Below, one piece after another: positions 60,382 to 64,000 of a stretch of DNA of 64,000 nucleotides. This DNA comes from Flaveria trinervia (lineage: Eukaryota > Streptophyta > Magnoliopsida > Asterales > Asteraceae): contig CM046444.1 of NCBI GenBank assembly GCA_025506515.1, positions 119,164,930 through 119,228,929 of the forward strand. Direction: 5' to 3'. The notes beneath the pieces are model-generated. The model searched no databases, was not told the origin of the DNA, and saw nothing but the letters and a program-made list of their open reading frames with translations. The position numbers were made by a program, and so were the translations under genes. Each line of letters starts with the position of its first letter. Positions within the stretch are counted from its first letter, which is position 1.

Positions 60382-63300
60382 TTAAAGCGAACAAGTAAAC
60401 ATGTAAATATAGGTATCTATCAACATTATTCGTAGCAAAAAGATCACGCAGCAATAGAGATTGACCTGATCCATATGAATCTCGTTTAACAGTTCCATAT
60501 ACACAATATTTAATGTTTTATTATCACTATTTTCCACGCTTTTCCTTGTTAGAATCTTTATGGAATTTGGGGATGTTGCTCTTGATAGAGCTACATACAA
60601 CTGTCCATGACCGAATATTGGCTCAGGTAAATAGATTCCTATTTTTTTAAGTGATTGACCTTGGCTTTTGTTAATAGTCATTGCGTAACATGTTTTAACA
60701 GGGAATTGCCTCCTTGTAAAGACAAACGGAAGATCTTTCGTATTATGGACAAAATTAATTCTTGGAATATATACTCTATGACCTAAAGATGTACCTGTTA
60801 TTACATGTGCCTCAATAACACGGGGAAGTAACTATGATACCAACAACCTAGTGCCATTACATAAACCATTTTTTTATCTAGATTACGAATTAACATTACC
60901 GGGGTGTTCTTTTTCAGCTTTAAACAATGTTTCGGAATGCCATTAAAATTAAGTACATTGAGATATTCAACCGGATACATAGCGTCAACATCTCCTCCAT
61001 CTCTAGAGTGTGGAATCATGGTGTCAGTGCTGAAGTATGAATGACAATCTTTGGGTGACATAGCATGAATAATGTCATTTATTTCATCAACGGTCTCATT
61101 CTTAGGACATATGATGGCACGTTCTGCAAATGTTATGGCTGATGGACTTAGCAGATTTTCGTCATCATACACAAACCTGATCCGATCATACAATGCAGCC
61201 TCTGAATCCTTAATTATCATATGTGGTGGTATTTCAATAACTTTAATGTCTGATTTTCCAGACGTAAGTGGAACACCTTCTTTGCCATCTCCAACTCTTA
61301 GAAACCAACTACAAAATGAGTGTACATCCTCCTGTCCACTCATGTTTGAGCACAACGTTGCTCGTAAATTCACTGTTAGCCTATGAACAGAAAAGTAAGC
61401 CCACAAATAAGATTTTATGAGACATGACGAGATTATATCAGCCTTTGTGCATTTTGGTTTCACTGGCAATGTTTTACGAAAGTCTCCACCCAGCAGTACT
61501 GATTTACCGCCGAATGGCATTACACTATTGCCCGTTAAATCCTTTAACGTTTTATCTAGAGACTCAAAACACCTTCGGTCGCTCATCGGTGCTTCATCCC
61601 AAATTATAAGAGCTGTTTCTAGCAAAAGGCGAGACAGGTTTGTATTTTTCTTAATATGGCATACAGATTCATCAGTCAACTCCAATGGTATCTTAAATCT
61701 TGAATGAGCCGTACGGCCTGAAGGCAATAATAGAGAAGCGATTCCCGAGGCTGCTACTGTTAAAACAACCTGTCCCACTGACCTTAAAGCTGCAATGATT
61801 GTTTCCCAGAGGTATGTTTTACCTGAACCTCCATGACCATACACAAACAGCAACACATGCGATGAATTGTTGGTCGAGGACATTACCCTATCATAGACAC
61901 TTCTTTGTTCAAGATGAAGATTTGCTTTTAAGAAGAGATGTTCACAGTGTAATGCCTCCCGATCATAACTCTTTTCCTCAAGTAATAGCACATTTCTAAG
62001 CATAGAAAGAGTGGATTCTGTGGGGAGAGGCAAGCCGAAATCCGCTAACGACCGTGGTGATGTGTTAGAATTAAGTAACAACTCGAGCTCATAGAGCACA
62101 AATTGTTGTAGATCAACCCTACTAACACCGCAATTTGAGTTTCGACGTGTGGAGTCAAGGTTGTATGCAATATCCTCTCCCATTCTTTCCCAATTTGCCT
62201 CCCACAAAGCAAGAGGGTTTTACACATCACAATATAGTAGTATGTTCACAAAAAGGGATCTAACCTCAGAAGCAGAAGCCCATTCAGAAGCTTCTGAAAT
62301 GGTAGACAACCACTCTCTATCGTCACCTATTAAGCCTAGTTTTTCACATGCCTCCCTAAAAGTTAGCATTACAACACCTGAAACAGTACGTATGTCTGTA
62401 AACGAACAACAACCTCTTTGATAACTTAACAACATTCTCAAGTAAAACAATTCCCCACATGAAGGGTGAACGTATGTTAGTCTGCCCACAGTTAGAGTCC
62501 TTTTGCACGTTCGACGGATCCAACTTTTTATCGATAATTCCCATCGATATTTAGACAGATAGTCAATATAACGAAGGCCAATCCCTAAATCAAAAGAAAG
62601 CATTCTTGTAGAAGACTCAAATGCGTTGTTTGCTAACCATTCAGTCAGGGTTGTTTTCCCAGCATTTTGATTATTGACAATCTCTTGAAGTCGTTGTGTC
62701 TGTCTAAATGTCATGTTTTGTTTACCTTCTAAGTGTACTGCTAGAACTTGAACAGGCGGGTTCCTATGATGTATAGGAAGTGAAAGAATTCTCCACGATG
62801 CCTCATGTGGGCATATGAAACGACCATCAAGATAGTTCTTGATCTTATCAACAATCTTAACTACATCAGCAGGTATGTTTTCTGAGGTATCATCCTTTTT
62901 TGTTAACGTAAAGCGAACCCTGTCTGCACCCTTTGATATATACTTAAAAAGATATTTGATAAGCATACTCCACCCACAGTACTCGACATTTATATGCGCA
63001 TCAAAATGCATCAGTAAATTCGCATTGTACGGAACAACATACCCATTATCTAACGGAATTCCATGTTTTACACATGGCAAACAGTCCTTCGACCTTTTGT
63101 AGTGAACATAACCTCCGCTATCAAATCGTGTACATGTCTCATAGGATTTGGGATATTGCTTCGAACATATACCATCTTTCGTACATGGAGAACTCATTCT
63201 AGCAAGACCACAGGGTCCATGTAACATTGATTCAGTAACAATCCTATATAAGACAGGATCTGTTTGACAGTTCGGCAGCTCGTACTAATATGTCTATTGA

Positions 63301-64000
63301 TGTCCTCTGGCGTGCGAATTTTATAGGACTCAGTCACCCATAATAATGTATGACAATGTGGCAACCCTCTTTTCTGGAATTCAATTATGTACAACTCTAT
63401 GAAAACAAAAGTCATAATACAACATGAGTATCTATAGTAACTTCACATGATAATATAGCTCCAAAGAAGAAACAACAAGATTGATACTTACCTGCTGCAA
63501 CATCACCAAAAGGTCTGGATGTTTTGAGATGCTTGATGAAGGACCGCACCTTCATTTGGAAGACTCTAGCAATAATATCAGGTCTATCCTGTGCACTTGA
63601 AACATGTGTTGCCGCTATCTCCCTTTCAATCTCAGGCCACTTAACATTGCATGTGAATGTTATAAAATATTGAGGGTTTCCATAGACTCGACATATGGCA
63701 AGGGCATCTTGGTAATGCTTATACATATACCTTGGACCGCCAGTGAAAGACGATGGCAACACGACTCGTTTACCCACACTATGGCCCTGTGTATCACCCC
63801 GGGATATTGCATCATGAAGACCTTCCAAAAATTCGCACCGAAATTCTTCTTGATTATTCCGCACATACTCTAAGCGACAATGTTCAATACAGACATAGGC
63901 GTCAACAATGTATTGTTGAAACAACCTACCTGCATGAAGAAGATGGTTGTAGACCCCTTCACGATCATGAATTTGATACGATTAGAACATTGATGGACTA
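60382..64000 (-). pseudogene. Helitron Rep/PIF1-helicase (RepHel), degenerate, 5' end beyond window
   Basis: Read from the right edge: the Helitron N-terminal domain (HDREGVYNHLLHAGRLFQQY, VVLPSSFTGGPRYMYKHYQD, FITFTCNVKWPEI). A 96-bp intron (63397-63492, CAG|GTAAGT ... CATAG) follows. Next is the HUH nuclease motif in EFQKRGLPHCHTLLWV, then HINVEYCGWS and YLFKYISKGADR with the Rep tyrosines. The SF1B helicase follows: Walker A YGHGGSGKT (about 61830), Walker B LIIWDEAPM (about 61595), LLGGDFRKTLPV (about 61485), and finally TINKSQGQSLKKIG and LYVALSRATS (60680-60570). Rolling-circle Helitrons use this protein for strand nicking and unwinding. Four lesions are visible: a frameshift near 63283, TAA at 62220-62222, a frameshift at the A7 run 60869-60875, and TAG at 60832-60834. 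The element is therefore not autonomous as it stands. Confidence 0.88.

Overview
This window is nuclear DNA of a flowering plant. It is AT-rich, its genes have short exons and GT-AG introns, and it carries plant-type transposons (Pack-MULE, hAT, Tourist-like, Helitrons, a tRNA-derived SINE, LTR elements). The protein-coding genes look like those of a core eudicot. The many TGTCACACCCC...TTACA solo LTRs and short Helitrons would suit an asterid such as Asteraceae, but that is a weak inference. No rRNA, tRNA gene or CRISPR array was seen.

All five recognisable host genes lie on the minus strand. They are a DUF1223 thioredoxin-fold protein (761-1725, two exons); a DUF4408/DUF761 membrane-anchored protein (9767-11720, two exons); an 11-exon ARF-GTPase-activating protein of the AGD5/NEVERSHED type (21702-26520); a plastid-type zinc-ribbon membrane protein (28130-29604, six exons); and a DUF300/TMEM184-type seven-helix protein (30711-32346, four coding exons). 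Exon boundaries were set by GT-AG sites and reading-phase agreement. The AGD5-like gene keeps its exon phases only if two single missing bases are assumed.

The rest is mobile or decayed DNA. From 2.69 to 5.64 kb lies a 2951-bp Mutator-like element with a perfect 9-bp target duplication. It carries a decayed piece of an OVATE-family gene, and a 1267-bp solo LTR (5-bp duplication) sits inside its left terminal repeat. From 6.7 to 7.9 kb, 43.4 to 44.6 kb and 49.8 to 53.0 kb are short non-autonomous Helitrons. A 248-bp SINE with a 15-bp duplication lies at 14.85 kb. From 33.6 to 35.0 kb is a tandem duplication related to repeats at 5.7-6.5 kb. From 35.3 to 38.7 kb a dead SANT/NAM-associated gene is split by a 1958-bp solo LTR, with a Tourist-like MITE next to it. 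A 733-bp hAT element lies at 40.0 kb. From 53.0 to 59.5 kb are LTR-retrotransposon remains: a minisatellite, an LTR, a tRNA-Met primer site and a broken gag. From 59.6 kb to the right edge is a larger Helitron on the minus strand with an RPA-like gene and a Rep/PIF1-helicase gene, both broken by stops and frameshifts.

Regions 11.8-14.8, 15.1-21.2, 26.6-28.1 and 44.7-47.6 kb hold no gene I can support. No clearly new biological system was found. The strongest leads are the nested Pack-MULE, the two homopolymer frameshifts in the AGD5-like gene, and the Helitron families.
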